Source of the DNA: Bacteroidales bacterium
Lineage (GTDB): Bacteria > Bacteroidota > Bacteroidia > Bacteroidales > F082
Direction: 5' to 3'
Assembly: GCA_017553625.1 (NCBI GenBank)
Contig: JAFZKP010000041.1
Location: 1-33,503 of the forward strand
Length of the DNA stretch: 33,503 nt
Below the pieces are notes generated by a model. That model did no database searches. It saw only the letters and a program-made list of their open reading frames with translations, and was not told where the DNA came from. The translations under genes and the position numbers were made by a program. This document shows positions 24,037 through 31,445 of this stretch, in pieces; the first letter of the stretch is position 1; every line of letters starts with the position of its first letter.

Positions 24037-26831
24037 CTGAGTTTTTTCGCCAAAATTGAAGCAGTGTAGCTGTCCTTGCATTTTGTCAGGTCTTCCGGAG
24101 TGCCTGCAAACACTAAATGTCCGCCAGCTTCACCGCCTTCTGGTCCGAGGTCGATGACCCAGTCGGCGGTTTTTATGACATCGGGGTCGTGTTCGATGAC
24201 GACAAGCGAGTGTCCGTTGTTAATCAATGCCTCAAAGGCTTTCAGAAGTTTGTTAACATCGTGGAAATGCAGTCCTGTCGTGGGTTCGTCAAAGATGAAC
24301 AAAGTCGGTTTCTCATTAGTACCATTGACCAAAAACGAAGCAAGTTTTATTCTCTGCGCCTCGCCTCCCGAAAGGGTGGATGAGGGCTGTCCCATCTTTA
24401 GGTATCCGAGACCGACATCCTGCAAAGGCTTGAGTCTTGAGACGATACGGTCGGTGATATTCTTGTTTTCGTTTGGCAGGCTGAAGAAAGTAATGGCTTC
24501 ATCAATGCTCATTTCAAGGATGTCGAAGATGTTTTTGTCGAGGAATTTTATCTCGAGAGCCTCTTCTTTATAACGTTTTCCGTGACAGACGTCGCACTCC
24601 AGAAACACATCGGCCATGAACTGCATCTCGACTTTCAAAATCCCTTCGCCTTCGCAGTTGTCGCAGCGGCCGCCAGGGACGTTGAACGAGAAATATCCAG
24701 CTTTGTTGCCACGCATTTTCGCAAGTTTCTGTTCAGCGAAGAGGTTTCTTATCTCATCGAAAGCCTTGACGTAAGTCACTGGGTTTGAACGTGTTGACTT
24801 GCCGATAGGATTCTGGTCAATCATCTCTACGGACTGTAGTGCCTGTATGCTTCCGCGCATCGTGCCGAAAGAGCCTGTTTTTTCGGTGGTGCCTCCGAAG
24901 TGCTTTTTCAGTGAGGTGTAAATGATGTTGTTGACGAGTGACGACTTTCCGGAGCCGCTCACGCCAGTCACCACTGTTAATACGTTCAACGGTATTATTA
25001 CGTTGATATTCTTGAGGTTATGTTCGAGGCAGCCGACAAACTCGATGGAGTTGTTCCATTTGCGTCGATGCGATGGAACAGGAATCTCCATTTTGCCTGT
25101 GATATATTGTGCGGTCAGCGAGCCGCCGTTTTTCTCCATTTCTTTGATGTCGCCTTGGAACACGAGTTCGCCGCCGAAGCGTCCGGCGTAAGGTCCGATG
25201 TCGATAATCTGGTCGGCGGCACGGATGATTTCCTCGTCATGTTCAACTACAATCACGGTGTTGCCGATGTCGCGAAGATGCTTTAAAACTTTTATAAGTT
25301 GTTGTGTGTCACGTGAATGCAGTCCGATGCTCGGCTCGTCGAGGATGTATGTGGAACCGACGAGGCTGCTGCCCAATGATGTCGCAAGGTTTATTCGTTG
25401 TGACTCGCCGCCAGACAACGTGTTGGATGCGCGGTTCAAAGTGAGATAGCCGAGACCGACCTCGCAGAGGAAGTCGATGCGGTTTCTAATCTCAATGAGA
25501 ATCCTTTCAACAATGGAAAGCTCTGATTCTGTGAGTTTTATGTTATCGAAAAACGTTTTTAGCGTGCTGATAGGCATGGTGACGAGGTCGGTGATGCTTT
25601 TGCCGTCTATTTTCACGTAACCGGCTTCGGCGCGCAGACGTTTTCCGTGGCAGTCGGGGCATGTGGTCTTGCCGCGATAGCGGGATAGCATGACACGATA
25701 TTGAATCTTATAAGATTGATTCTCAACGTCTTTGAAGAAATCGTCGAGGCCCATGAAATATTTGTTGCCTTTCCATAGCGTTTCTTTTTGCTCGTCGGAA
25801 AGCTCGAAATACGGCTTGTGGACGGGGAAGTCAAAATGATGAGCGTTGCGCACCAGCTCGTCGCGATAATAGCTCATTTTGTCGCCGCGCCAGCAGGCGA
25901 TGGCGTTGTCGTAGATGGACAGCGACTTGTCGGGAACGACAAGGTTTTCGTCGATGCCGATTATTGTGCCGAAGCCCTCGCATGTCTTGCAGGCTCCGTA
26001 AGGGTTGTTGAACGCGAAGAGATGCGATGTGGGCGGCTCGAAAACGATGCCGTCAGCCTCGAAACGCGATGAGAAAACGTGTTCTGTCTTATTTCCTTGA
26101 TTGTCAACGAGAATTATGCAGTCGCCCTTGCCTTCGTAAAAAGCGGTCTGGACGGAATCGGAGAGTTGCCCGATGAGTTCGGTCGAGCTCTCACTGACTT
26201 TCAGGCGGTCGACCATCACGCGGATGTCCTTGGGCTTGTCTTTTGGTTTTTCTTTGATATAATCCTCTATTCTTGTTATGTTATCATTGACAATCAATCT
26301 GTTGAAGCCCTGCTGAAGCAGGATGTTGAGATGTTCTGGCAGCGTTCTTTCTTCTGGAATGATGATTGGGGCAAGGATGTAAACCGCTTTTCCTTTCTGT
26401 GTCAGGATGAAATCAACCACGTCGCTCACCTGATGGCGTTTAACCTCTTTTCCGGAAACGGGTGAGAATGTGCGGCCGATCCTTGCGAACATAAGTTTAA
26501 GATACTCATATATTTCGGTGGATGTGCCGACAGTGGAGCGCGGGTTGCTCGTCATGGTGCGCTGTTGGATTGCGATGGCGGGTGAGAGGCCTGTTATCAA
26601 ATCGACGTCAGGCTTGCTCAAACGTCCCATAAACTGGCGTGCGTAGGCGCTCAGACTTTCGACGTAGCGGCGTTGACCTTCAGCATAGATGGTGTCGAAA
26701 GCCAGAGAAGACTTGCCGGAGCCAGACAGTCCGGTTATCACGACAAGTTTGTTCTTCGGAATGCTTAAGTTAATGTTTTTCAAGTTGTTAACTCTCGCAC
26801 CATGTATTTCTATGTTGTCTAATCTTTTCAT
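24033..26831 (-). CDS. uvrA: UvrA, excinuclease ABC damage-recognition ATPase
   Basis: The 932 residues are normal length. Two ABC modules each have Walker A (GLSGSGKSS at about 34-42; GVSGSGKSS at about 650), signature (NTLSGGESQRINLA; STLSGGEAQRIKLA) and Walker B (YILDEPSIGLH; FIFDEPTTGLH). Zinc pairs are visible as CKTCEGFG, CPDCHGKR, CDNCEGEG and CDVCHGKR. The signature SLSAYARQFMGRLSKPDVD near residue 60-80 is diagnostic. It finds bulky DNA lesions and loads UvrB. The gene is monocistronic and convergent with the YwqG operon. No clear promoter or LexA-type box was recognised upstream; the gap to the sigma-factor gene is 181 bases. Confidence 0.98.
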   Translation of the reverse strand: MKRLDNIEIHGARVNNLKNINLSIPKNKLVVITGLSGSGKSSLAFDTIYAEGQRRYVESLSAYARQFMGRLSKPDVDLITGLSPAIAIQQRTMTSNPRSTVGTSTEIYEYLKLMFARIGRTFSPVSGKEVKRHQVSDVVDFILTQKGKAVYILAPIIIPEERTLPEHLNILLQQGFNRLIVNDNITRIEDYIKEKPKDKPKDIRVMVDRLKVSESSTELIGQLSDSVQTAFYEGKGDCIILVDNQGNKTEHVFSSRFEADGIVFEPPTSHLFAFNNPYGACKTCEGFGTIIGIDENLVVPDKSLSIYDNAIACWRGDKMSYYRDELVRNAHHFDFPVHKPYFELSDEQKETLWKGNKYFMGLDDFFKDVENQSYKIQYRVMLSRYRGKTTCPDCHGKRLRAEAGYVKIDGKSITDLVTMPISTLKTFFDNIKLTESELSIVERILIEIRNRIDFLCEVGLGYLTLNRASNTLSGGESQRINLATSLGSSLVGSTYILDEPSIGLHSRDTQQLIKVLKHLRDIGNTVIVVEHDEEIIRAADQIIDIGPYAGRFGGELVFQGDIKEMEKNGGSLTAQYITGKMEIPVPSHRRKWNNSIEFVGCLEHNLKNINVIIPLNVLTVVTGVSGSGKSSLVNNIIYTSLKKHFGGTTEKTGSFGTMRGSIQALQSVEMIDQNPIGKSTRSNPVTYVKAFDEIRNLFAEQKLAKMRGNKAGYFSFNVPGGRCDNCEGEGILKVEMQFMADVFLECDVCHGKRYKEEALEIKFLDKNIFDILEMSIDEAITFFSLPNENKNITDRIVSRLKPLQDVGLGYLKMGQPSSTLSGGEAQRIKLASFLVNGTNEKPTLFIFDEPTTGLHFHDVNKLLKAFEALINNGHSLVVIEHDPDVIKTADWVIDLGPEGGEAGGHLVFAGTPEDLTKCKDSYTASILAKKLS

Positions 26832-26877
26832 TTCAACTTGCTTATCTCAAAAAAATTGCACGAAATTACAAAAAAAT

Positions 26878-26909
26878 ATTGCACGGTATTTAAAAATGTT
26901 TTATATTTG
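26878..26909 (+). promoter_or_regulatory. promoter of the ECF sigma factor gene
   Basis: ATTG (26878-26881), a 20-base spacer and TATATTTG (26902-26909) fit the Bacteroidota pattern with one mismatch in the -33 box. The start codon is about 100 bases further on, giving a long leader. Confidence 0.55.
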
Positions 26910-26974
26910 CAAAAAATTTAGAATACTATTGTTCAACCAATTAATATAGGAGAGACACTATCGAATAATATTTA

Positions 26975-27006
26975 CCCTTTTTAACATGTAAAACCTTAAA
27001 AAAGGG
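26975..27006 (+). promoter_or_regulatory. hairpin covering the sigma factor ribosome site
   Basis: CCCTTTTT (26975-26982) pairs with AAAAAGGG (26999-27006), leaving a 16-base loop. The right arm includes the start of AGGGGG (27003-27008), a strong Shine-Dalgarno-like run 4 bases before the ATG at 27013. Folding would hide the ribosome site. Confidence 0.5.
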
Positions 27007-27012
27007 GGACTT

Positions 27013-27600
27013 ATGTCTGATATATTAAATGATAAAGAACTGGTGCTGCGTTACCAAAATGGCGATGTGGCAAGTTTTAAATTGTTGGTTGACCGTTACC
27101 AGAATAAGATTTTTTCGTACGTGTTGATGCTTGTCAAGGATAAGCAGCTGGCTGATGACATATTCCAGGACACATTTTTGAAGATTATCCGCACGATAAA
27201 GGCGGGAGCTTATAAAGAGGAAGGCAAATTCATCCAGTTTGCCATGCGTATTGCGCATAATCTCATCATTGATCATTTCCGCAAGGCGAAGCGTCTGCCT
27301 ATGGTCGACCCGACCAAGGAAGACTACGACATGCTTGACAACGCGAGGATTTCCGACCCGTCGATAGAGGAGCAGATCATCACCGAGCAGGTGTACGATG
27401 ACATCAGAAAGATGATTGATTATCTTCCTGAAGAGCAGCGTGAGGTTTTGGTTATGAGGATGTACGACGACATGTCGTTCAAGGAGATAGCCGATGCCAC
27501 GAATGTCAGCATAAACACGGCGTTAGGTCGTATGCGCTATGCTCTTATAAACCTTCGCAAGATGGCAAAGCAGAAGAACGTGGCGCTAATTGTTGCGTAA
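27013..27600 (+). CDS. ECF-type RNA polymerase sigma factor (RpoE-like)
   Basis: This 195-residue sigma-70 family protein has region 2 (about 22-95: LVDRYQNKIFSYVLMLVKDK, DDIFQDTFLKIIRTI, RIAHNLIIDHFRK) and region 4 (about 130-185: YLPEEQREVLVMRMYDDMSFKEIADATNVSINTALGRMRYALINLRK). It lacks regions 1.1 and 3, as ECF factors do. The C-terminal LGRMRYALINLRK is very close to the RpoE-like group widely conserved in Bacteroidota. No membrane anti-sigma factor follows. Instead a 46-residue ORF comes after 91 bases. A strong GGGGG ribosome site and an overlapping hairpin suggest translational control. Confidence 0.92.
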   Translation: MSDILNDKELVLRYQNGDVASFKLLVDRYQNKIFSYVLMLVKDKQLADDIFQDTFLKIIRTIKAGAYKEEGKFIQFAMRIAHNLIIDHFRKAKRLPMVDPTKEDYDMLDNARISDPSIEEQIITEQVYDDIRKMIDYLPEEQREVLVMRMYDDMSFKEIADATNVSINTALGRMRYALINLRKMAKQKNVALIVA

Positions 27601-27691
27601 TGTTAAATATTATTAACAAAAAATTTCACAGTTGTAAAATAAAACGATAATATCGGGCGTTAAGGTTTCAAAATAACGAAATCGAGTGCCT

Positions 27692-27832
27692 ATGGTATTA
27701 AATTCTACACTGTCATTTGAAGATGTGGTTAAAAATGTGTTGCACGACATGTGCGCCGAAATGCAGCCGAGTCGCAAAACATTGGATTCAATTCTTCACT
27801 ATGCCGCTACTTGCGAGTGTGCTGAGGCTTAA
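27692..27832 (+). CDS. small 46-residue protein downstream of the ECF sigma factor
   Basis: The ATG at 27692 opens a 46-codon frame ending in TAA at 27830-27832, three bases before the next ATG. It begins MVLNSTLSFEDVVKNVLHDM and continues through MQPSRKTLDSILHYAATCEC. The P-S-x-K-T-L-x-x-I-L-x-Y-A pattern resembles the tiny proteins that often follow RpoE-like sigma genes in Bacteroidota (KPSEKTL..ILNYA type). Three cysteines are present. Tight spacing to the next gene and family resemblance support it as a real gene of unknown function. A sigma-factor partner role is inference. Confidence 0.68.
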   Translation: MVLNSTLSFEDVVKNVLHDMCAEMQPSRKTLDSILHYAATCECAEA

Positions 27833-27835
27833 CAG

Positions 27836-28894
27836 ATGAGTAGGGGTTTTATAAAAGAGGGCGACCAGGAAGAGATTCCGATGGTGCCGCCGAGGGCGTA
27901 TCTGCCAAAAGGTATGCCGAACTATGTCACAAAAGAGGGTCTAGCCGCGTTGAATGACGAGCTGAAAAGTCTTGAAAATGAACGTGTTGGGGCAAGTGGC
28001 AATTATATCATGAGCAATTTCATCGACGCTAAGATGAAGTTGCTCATTGAGCGTATTAATACCGCTGTAGAAGTGGATATGACCAAAGCCAATAAAGGAA
28101 CCGTGAGTTTCGGGGCGTATGTGAAATACAATGGAAAAACCGTGAGAATCGTCGGCGTCGACGAGGCGGATTTCTCTAAAGGGCTGTTGTCGTTTATCTC
28201 GCCTGTCGCGAAGGCGTTAGTCGGGAAAAAAGTAGGAGACAGGTTTGAAATAAAGATTCCGAAAGGGATGGAAACGATTGAGATTCAGGGGATTTGGTAT
28301 GAGGCAGTGCCACTGACGGAGACTGGAGTAGGGACGGATGAAAATCCGTCTCATCATTCAAATGAAACGAACGCTGTTTTTCAGAAGAAAAATCGCACGC
28401 AGATATTGCAGAAATTACAGAATTCAGATGACGTTGTAGAGACGGACGGTCGTCTGTCTCAGGAGACGGATTGTCATCCGTCTCTACAACAAAACGCCCA
28501 AAATATTTTCACCCCAGAGGAAAATATCATGGAATTCCTGCCTGTTGTTAACGACCGTGGCATTATCGTAGGTCGGGCGTTGTTTATGGAATTGCATAAG
28601 GGCAATAAAATCTTGCATCCAGTGATTCATCTGCATGTCATTAATAATAAAGGTGAGGCCGCCAGGCGATATTGGTGGCATGTTTCATTTGGTGACACGC
28701 CCGAGAAAACGCTGAAGCGGAATCTGACGGAAACATTAGGAATATCTGGCGTTAAGCCGAGATTGAAGAAACAATATATCCGTGAGACAAAGAACGAGAA
28801 AGAGCTCGTTTACGTCTACATTTTAAATTCTGACGAAAATTTATTGAAAACTCCCGAGAGTAAAGAATATTTTGATATTTTTGCAAAAGATTAG
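27836..28894 (+). CDS. Gre-like domain fused to degenerate Nudix domain
   Basis: The protein has 352 residues. The N-terminal part resembles GreA/GreB: MPNYVTKEGLAALNDELKSL (27-46), then a helical stretch and a C-terminal FKBP-like fold (VSFGAYVKYNGKTVRIVGVDEAD through GDRFEIKIPKGMETIEIQGI, about 90-153). The acidic GDLKEN-type tip of GreA is absent. After a linker (about 158-230), the C-terminal half matches Nudix enzymes of the IPP-isomerase-like type: EFLPVVNDRGIIVGRA and HPVIHLHVINNKGEAARR. Its Nudix box reads RNLTETLGI (295-303) where REUxEExGU is required, so two catalytic Glu are lost. The linker is made largely from translated palindromic repeats. It may bind RNA polymerase and a nucleotide without catalysis. 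It is probably in an operon with the sigma factor. Confidence 0.75.
   Translation: MSRGFIKEGDQEEIPMVPPRAYLPKGMPNYVTKEGLAALNDELKSLENERVGASGNYIMSNFIDAKMKLLIERINTAVEVDMTKANKGTVSFGAYVKYNGKTVRIVGVDEADFSKGLLSFISPVAKALVGKKVGDRFEIKIPKGMETIEIQGIWYEAVPLTETGVGTDENPSHHSNETNAVFQKKNRTQILQKLQNSDDVVETDGRLSQETDCHPSLQQNAQNIFTPEENIMEFLPVVNDRGIIVGRALFMELHKGNKILHPVIHLHVINNKGEAARRYWWHVSFGDTPEKTLKRNLTETLGISGVKPRLKKQYIRETKNEKELVYVYILNSDENLLKTPESKEYFDIFAKD
28328..28352. repeat. REP-like palindrome, copy 1, inside the Gre/Nudix gene
   Basis: GTAGGGACGGAT and ATCCGTCTC form a short hairpin (GGGACGGAT 28331-28339 with ATCCGTCTC 28344-28352, one mismatch, 4-base loop). The same ACGGAT/ATCCGT arms recur about 110 bases downstream. 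It is translated in frame as part of the linker (residues about 165-172). Confidence 0.7.
28433..28490. repeat. REP-like double palindrome, copies 2 and 3, inside the Gre/Nudix gene
   Basis: Perfect 14-bp outer arms GTTGTAGAGACGGA (28433-28446) and TCCGTCTCTACAAC (28477-28490) enclose two smaller hairpins. GAGACGGACG pairs with CGTCTGTCTC (28439-28460, one mismatch), and GAGACGGAT pairs with ATCCGTCTC (28463-28484, 4-base loop). The block is read through in frame as residues about 200-218 of the fusion protein. Confidence 0.75.
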
Positions 28895-28914
28895 GATTTG
28901 TAAAAATATTGAAA

Positions 28915-30609
28915 ATGGTTTTTTCTCCGAAACTCTTTAGCTGCCTGAAAAACTACAACAAGACGCAGTTTACGGCAGATGCAATGGCGGGACTTATTGT
29001 GGGAATTGTGGCGTTGCCTTTGGCAATCGCATTCGGTATCGCGTCGGGTGTGGGCCCGACTGAAGGACTTGTGACTGCTATCATAGCGGGATTCATCATC
29101 TCGTTTCTGGGCGGCAGCAAGGTGCAGATTGGCGGTCCGACCGGAGCATTCATTGTAATCATTTACGGCATTATCCAGCAGCATGGCTTGGGCGGTCTGA
29201 TGATAGCCACCATCATGGCGGGCGTAATACTGATTTTGATTGGAGTTTTCAAGCTTGGCAATGTCATTAAATTTGTGCCATACCCAGTGATTGTTGGCTT
29301 TACTGGCGGTATCGCACTGACGATTTTCTCGACCCAGATGAACGATTTGTTCGGCTTTGGAATCGAGAAAGTGCCTGCCAATTTCATCGAAAAATGGATT
29401 TGTTATTTCCAGAATGTCACCCATATCAACTGGTGGGCGTTTGGTGTTGGAATCGTCAGTTTGCTGATAATAATTTACAGTCCGAAGATTTCGAAAAAGA
29501 TACCGGGCTCATTGGTGGCGATAGTGCTTGTGACGCTGATTGTGTGGATTTTGGAGCGTTTTTGCGGTGTCACTGGCATCACGAAGATTGGCGATTTGTA
29601 TGAGTTGCCGACGACCATTCCGGCGCCGAAGCTGCCGAGTCTGGGCGTGAGTGACGGAAAATCGTTGATTCAGCTGATGACGGAGTTGGCCCCTTCGGCG
29701 TTTACTATCGCGATGTTGGGCGCTATCGAGTCGCTGCTTTCGGCGATGGTTGCCGACGGTGTGATTGGCGACAAGCATAATTCCAATACAGAGCTTATTG
29801 CGCAAGGCATCGCTAACATAGCGAGCCCGTTGTTCGGCGGCATCCCTGCCACTGGAGCCATTGCAAGAACGATGACAAATATCAACAATGGAGGCAAGAC
29901 ACCTGTTGCAGGTCTGATTCATGCTGTGGTACTGCTTCTGGTGCTTCTTTTGCTTGGACGTTTGGTTGGTCTGATTCCGATGCCGTGTCTCGCTGCGGTG
30001 CTTATCATGGTGGCATATAACATGAGCGGCTGGCGCACTTTCAGGATGCTTGCCAAGAACCCGAAGTCTGACTTTGCGGTGCTTATCATGACGTTCCTTC
30101 TGACGGTGATTTTCGACCTTACAATAGCGATAGAACTTGGTCTTGTCGCATCAATTGCATTGTTCCTTAAGCGCACCAACGAGGCGACAGTCATTCGTTC
30201 ATTCTCAAATGAAATCGATCCTGGCGACAATACCGATGTGGCGATAAGCAGCGAAGAGAAACTGCATATTCCTGAAGGCGTTGAAGTGTATGAGATCGAC
30301 GGACCTTATTTCTTCGGAATCGCCAATAAATTCGATGAGATTGACAAGTCGGTGATGGGTAAGGAGAACAAGGTGCGAATCATCAGGATGAGAAAGGTCT
30401 CGTTTATTGACAGCACCGGAATCCATAATTTGGAGCTGCTGTGTGACACTTGCAAGCAGCGCGGAATGATTGTGGTTTTGTCGGGTGTCAACGTGCATGT
30501 GAGGGCTACGTTGGAGAAGGCGGGATTTATAAAGAAGTTGGGCGAGGAGAATGTTTGCTCACATATTAATTTTGCGCTGAAGAGGGCGGAGGAGATAGTT
30601 GGGAGTTAG
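28915..30609 (+). CDS. SulP-family anion transporter with STAS domain
   Basis: The 564 residues have about 12-14 membrane segments and then a cytoplasmic STAS domain (about 450-560: KVRIIRMRKVSFIDSTGIHN). The N-terminal SulP signature is intact: DAMAGLIVGIVALPLAIAFG, then IGGPTGAFIVII. GGIPATGAIARTMTNINNGG later in the protein is also typical. SulP proteins move sulfate, bicarbonate or other anions across the inner membrane, and substrate cannot be set from sequence. I choose the ATG at 28915 over a TTG two codons earlier. It follows the Gre/Nudix gene by 20 bases. Its final codons run into an 8-base tandem repeat shared with the next gene. Confidence 0.92.
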   Translation: MVFSPKLFSCLKNYNKTQFTADAMAGLIVGIVALPLAIAFGIASGVGPTEGLVTAIIAGFIISFLGGSKVQIGGPTGAFIVIIYGIIQQHGLGGLMIATIMAGVILILIGVFKLGNVIKFVPYPVIVGFTGGIALTIFSTQMNDLFGFGIEKVPANFIEKWICYFQNVTHINWWAFGVGIVSLLIIIYSPKISKKIPGSLVAIVLVTLIVWILERFCGVTGITKIGDLYELPTTIPAPKLPSLGVSDGKSLIQLMTELAPSAFTIAMLGAIESLLSAMVADGVIGDKHNSNTELIAQGIANIASPLFGGIPATGAIARTMTNINNGGKTPVAGLIHAVVLLLVLLLLGRLVGLIPMPCLAAVLIMVAYNMSGWRTFRMLAKNPKSDFAVLIMTFLLTVIFDLTIAIELGLVASIALFLKRTNEATVIRSFSNEIDPGDNTDVAISSEEKLHIPEGVEVYEIDGPYFFGIANKFDEIDKSVMGKENKVRIIRMRKVSFIDSTGIHNLELLCDTCKQRGMIVVLSGVNVHVRATLEKAGFIKKLGEENVCSHINFALKRAEEIVGS

Positions 30610-30644
30610 TCAGTTAGTCAGTTGTTCAGTTGTTCAGTTGTTCA
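30605..30644. repeat. five 8-base tandem repeats at the SulP/DUF1294 junction
   Basis: Two units of GTTAGTCA (30605-30620) are followed by three of GTTGTTCA (30621-30644). The array begins at the SulP stop codon and ends just before the start region of the next gene. The unit length is not a multiple of three, so a change in copy number shifts any frame running through it. Confidence 0.85.
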
Positions 30645-30646
30645 GT

Positions 30647-30949
30647 TTGAAGTTTGGAGTTGAATTAGAGTTTTGCGTTGCTATTGCTTATCTGTTGTTT
30701 ATCAATTTGTTAGCTTTTGTTTTGTATGGTATTGACAAGCGGAGGGCGAGAAGATGCGATTATAGGATTCCAGAGAGCACGCTGTTATGGATGGCGCGGC
30801 TTGGAGGCGGTGTCGGCAGTTGGGCTGGAATAAAGGTGTTTCATCACAAGACGAAGCATAAGAGGTTTTTGATAGCGGTTCCGTTGTGGACGATATTGTG
30901 GTTCGCGGGGATAATCTATTTGATTATTAAGTTTTATTATTTGCCCTAA
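30647..30949 (+). CDS. DUF1294 family small membrane protein
   Basis: About 100 residues with two or three hydrophobic helices (VAIAYLLFINLLAFVLYGID, LLWMARLGGGVGSWAGI, AVPLWTILWFAGIIYLIIKF) and the family core LYGIDKRRARRCDYRIPESTLL, then GGGVGSWAGIKVFHHKTKHKRF. The family is small and its function unknown. No ATG is available at the 5' end: in-frame TTG codons lie at 30599, 30638 and 30647. I prefer 30647, because an earlier start would translate the tandem repeat and overlap SulP. Start and translation signal are uncertain. It probably belongs to the SulP transcript. A hairpin terminator overlaps the stop codon. Confidence 0.75.
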   Translation: MKFGVELEFCVAIAYLLFINLLAFVLYGIDKRRARRCDYRIPESTLLWMARLGGGVGSWAGIKVFHHKTKHKRFLIAVPLWTILWFAGIIYLIIKFYYLP

Positions 30950-30973
30950 TGGGCAAGGTTTTGTTCCTTTTTT
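30941..30973 (+). terminator. intrinsic terminator after the DUF1294 gene
   Basis: TTGCCC-TAAT-GGGCAA (30941-30956) is a perfect 6-bp hairpin overlapping the stop codon (30947-30949). It is followed by the T-rich run GGTTTTGTTCCTTTTTT, a fair intrinsic terminator for the SulP/DUF1294 transcript. Confidence 0.6.
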
Positions 30974-31002
30974 CTTGACAAAAAAGGAACCGAAAAGTCA
31001 AG
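30963..31002. repeat. hairpin with alternative pairing (repeat-like intergenic element)
   Basis: GTTCCTTTTTT (30963-30973) pairs perfectly with AAAAAAGGAAC (30980-30990) around the loop CTTGAC (30974-30979). That loop can in turn pair with GTCAAG (30997-31002), so two folds compete. Elements of this TTTTTTCTTGACAAAAAA kind are, from general knowledge, common between genes in this phylum. It overlaps the T-run of the preceding terminator. Confidence 0.55.
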
Positions 31003-31023
31003 CGCCAAAAATATACTCTGACC

Positions 31024-31061
31024 GTTGTTTCCGATGCAAATTTACACAAATTTTGAAAGCA
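31024..31061. repeat. 38-base direct repeat, left copy
   Basis: The copy starts GTTGTTTCCGATGCAAATTT and ends TTTTGAAAGCA. It matches 31446-31483 at 37 of 38 positions (G against A at the tenth base). The two copies flank the 84-residue orphan gene at a distance of 422 bases. Confidence 0.8.
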
Positions 31062-31099
31062 ATTCACAACATTTTTTGTTTTGATATTAAGAAATATTA

Positions 31100-31107
31100 T
31101 AATTTTG
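31100..31107 (+). promoter_or_regulatory. -7 promoter box of the 84-residue orphan gene
   Basis: TAATTTTG followed by C is a good -7 box, with TTTG at 31075-31078 (21-base spacer). The ATG at 31113 is only 5 bases downstream of the box, so the transcript could be leaderless or nearly so. Confidence 0.5.
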
Positions 31108-31112
31108 CAGTG

Positions 31113-31367
31113 ATGAATAACAATGATATTATATCACAATTACATTTGATAGGCAAAGCAAACAAATGGGATGTTATTGAGTTGGTCGCATCACTCAATA
31201 GACACCCCGTATTTAGATTACGCAACTCAAAAATAGAAACTGGTGCCAAGACAGGACTTCCACATCTGTACTCAGTTACATCCCGAGGAATAGTGTTTGA
31301 ACTGAACCAAGACCAAATTCACAGTGTCATTGTGTCATATGACGGCTTCTGCAAGCGAATTCAATAA
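31113..31367 (+). CDS. small orphan protein of unknown function
   Basis: The protein has 84 residues. I start it at the ATG at 31113 (MNNNDIISQLHLIGKANKWD), because the 46 codons upstream in frame run through the hairpin and direct repeat. No known motif is seen. It has a short helical N-terminal part and a central HPVFRLRNSKIETGAKTGLP, followed by LYSVTSRGIVFELNQDQIHSVIVSYDGF, which looks like three beta strands. There is no signal or membrane segment. It stands alone between 38-base direct repeats, with a promoter almost on the start codon. That arrangement is compatible with a small inserted cassette, but no recombinase is present. Confidence 0.5.
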   Translation: MNNNDIISQLHLIGKANKWDVIELVASLNRHPVFRLRNSKIETGAKTGLPHLYSVTSRGIVFELNQDQIHSVIVSYDGFCKRIQ

Positions 31368-31445
31368 ATCAAGTCTGATGACTAATCTATCAACACTAAG
31401 AAGTTCCAGCCCTGAACCTTCATGTTTAGCATGGCATATAATTTG

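Noticed and set aside
26856-26885. repeated ATTGCACG motifs before uvrA as an SOS box
   Set aside because: They are direct rather than inverted repeats and match no LexA site I know. They may simply be part of the promoter region.
30975-31112. 46-codon N-terminal extension of the 84-residue orphan protein
   Set aside because: The extension would translate the hairpin and the 38-base repeat, and it lies upstream of the best promoter box.
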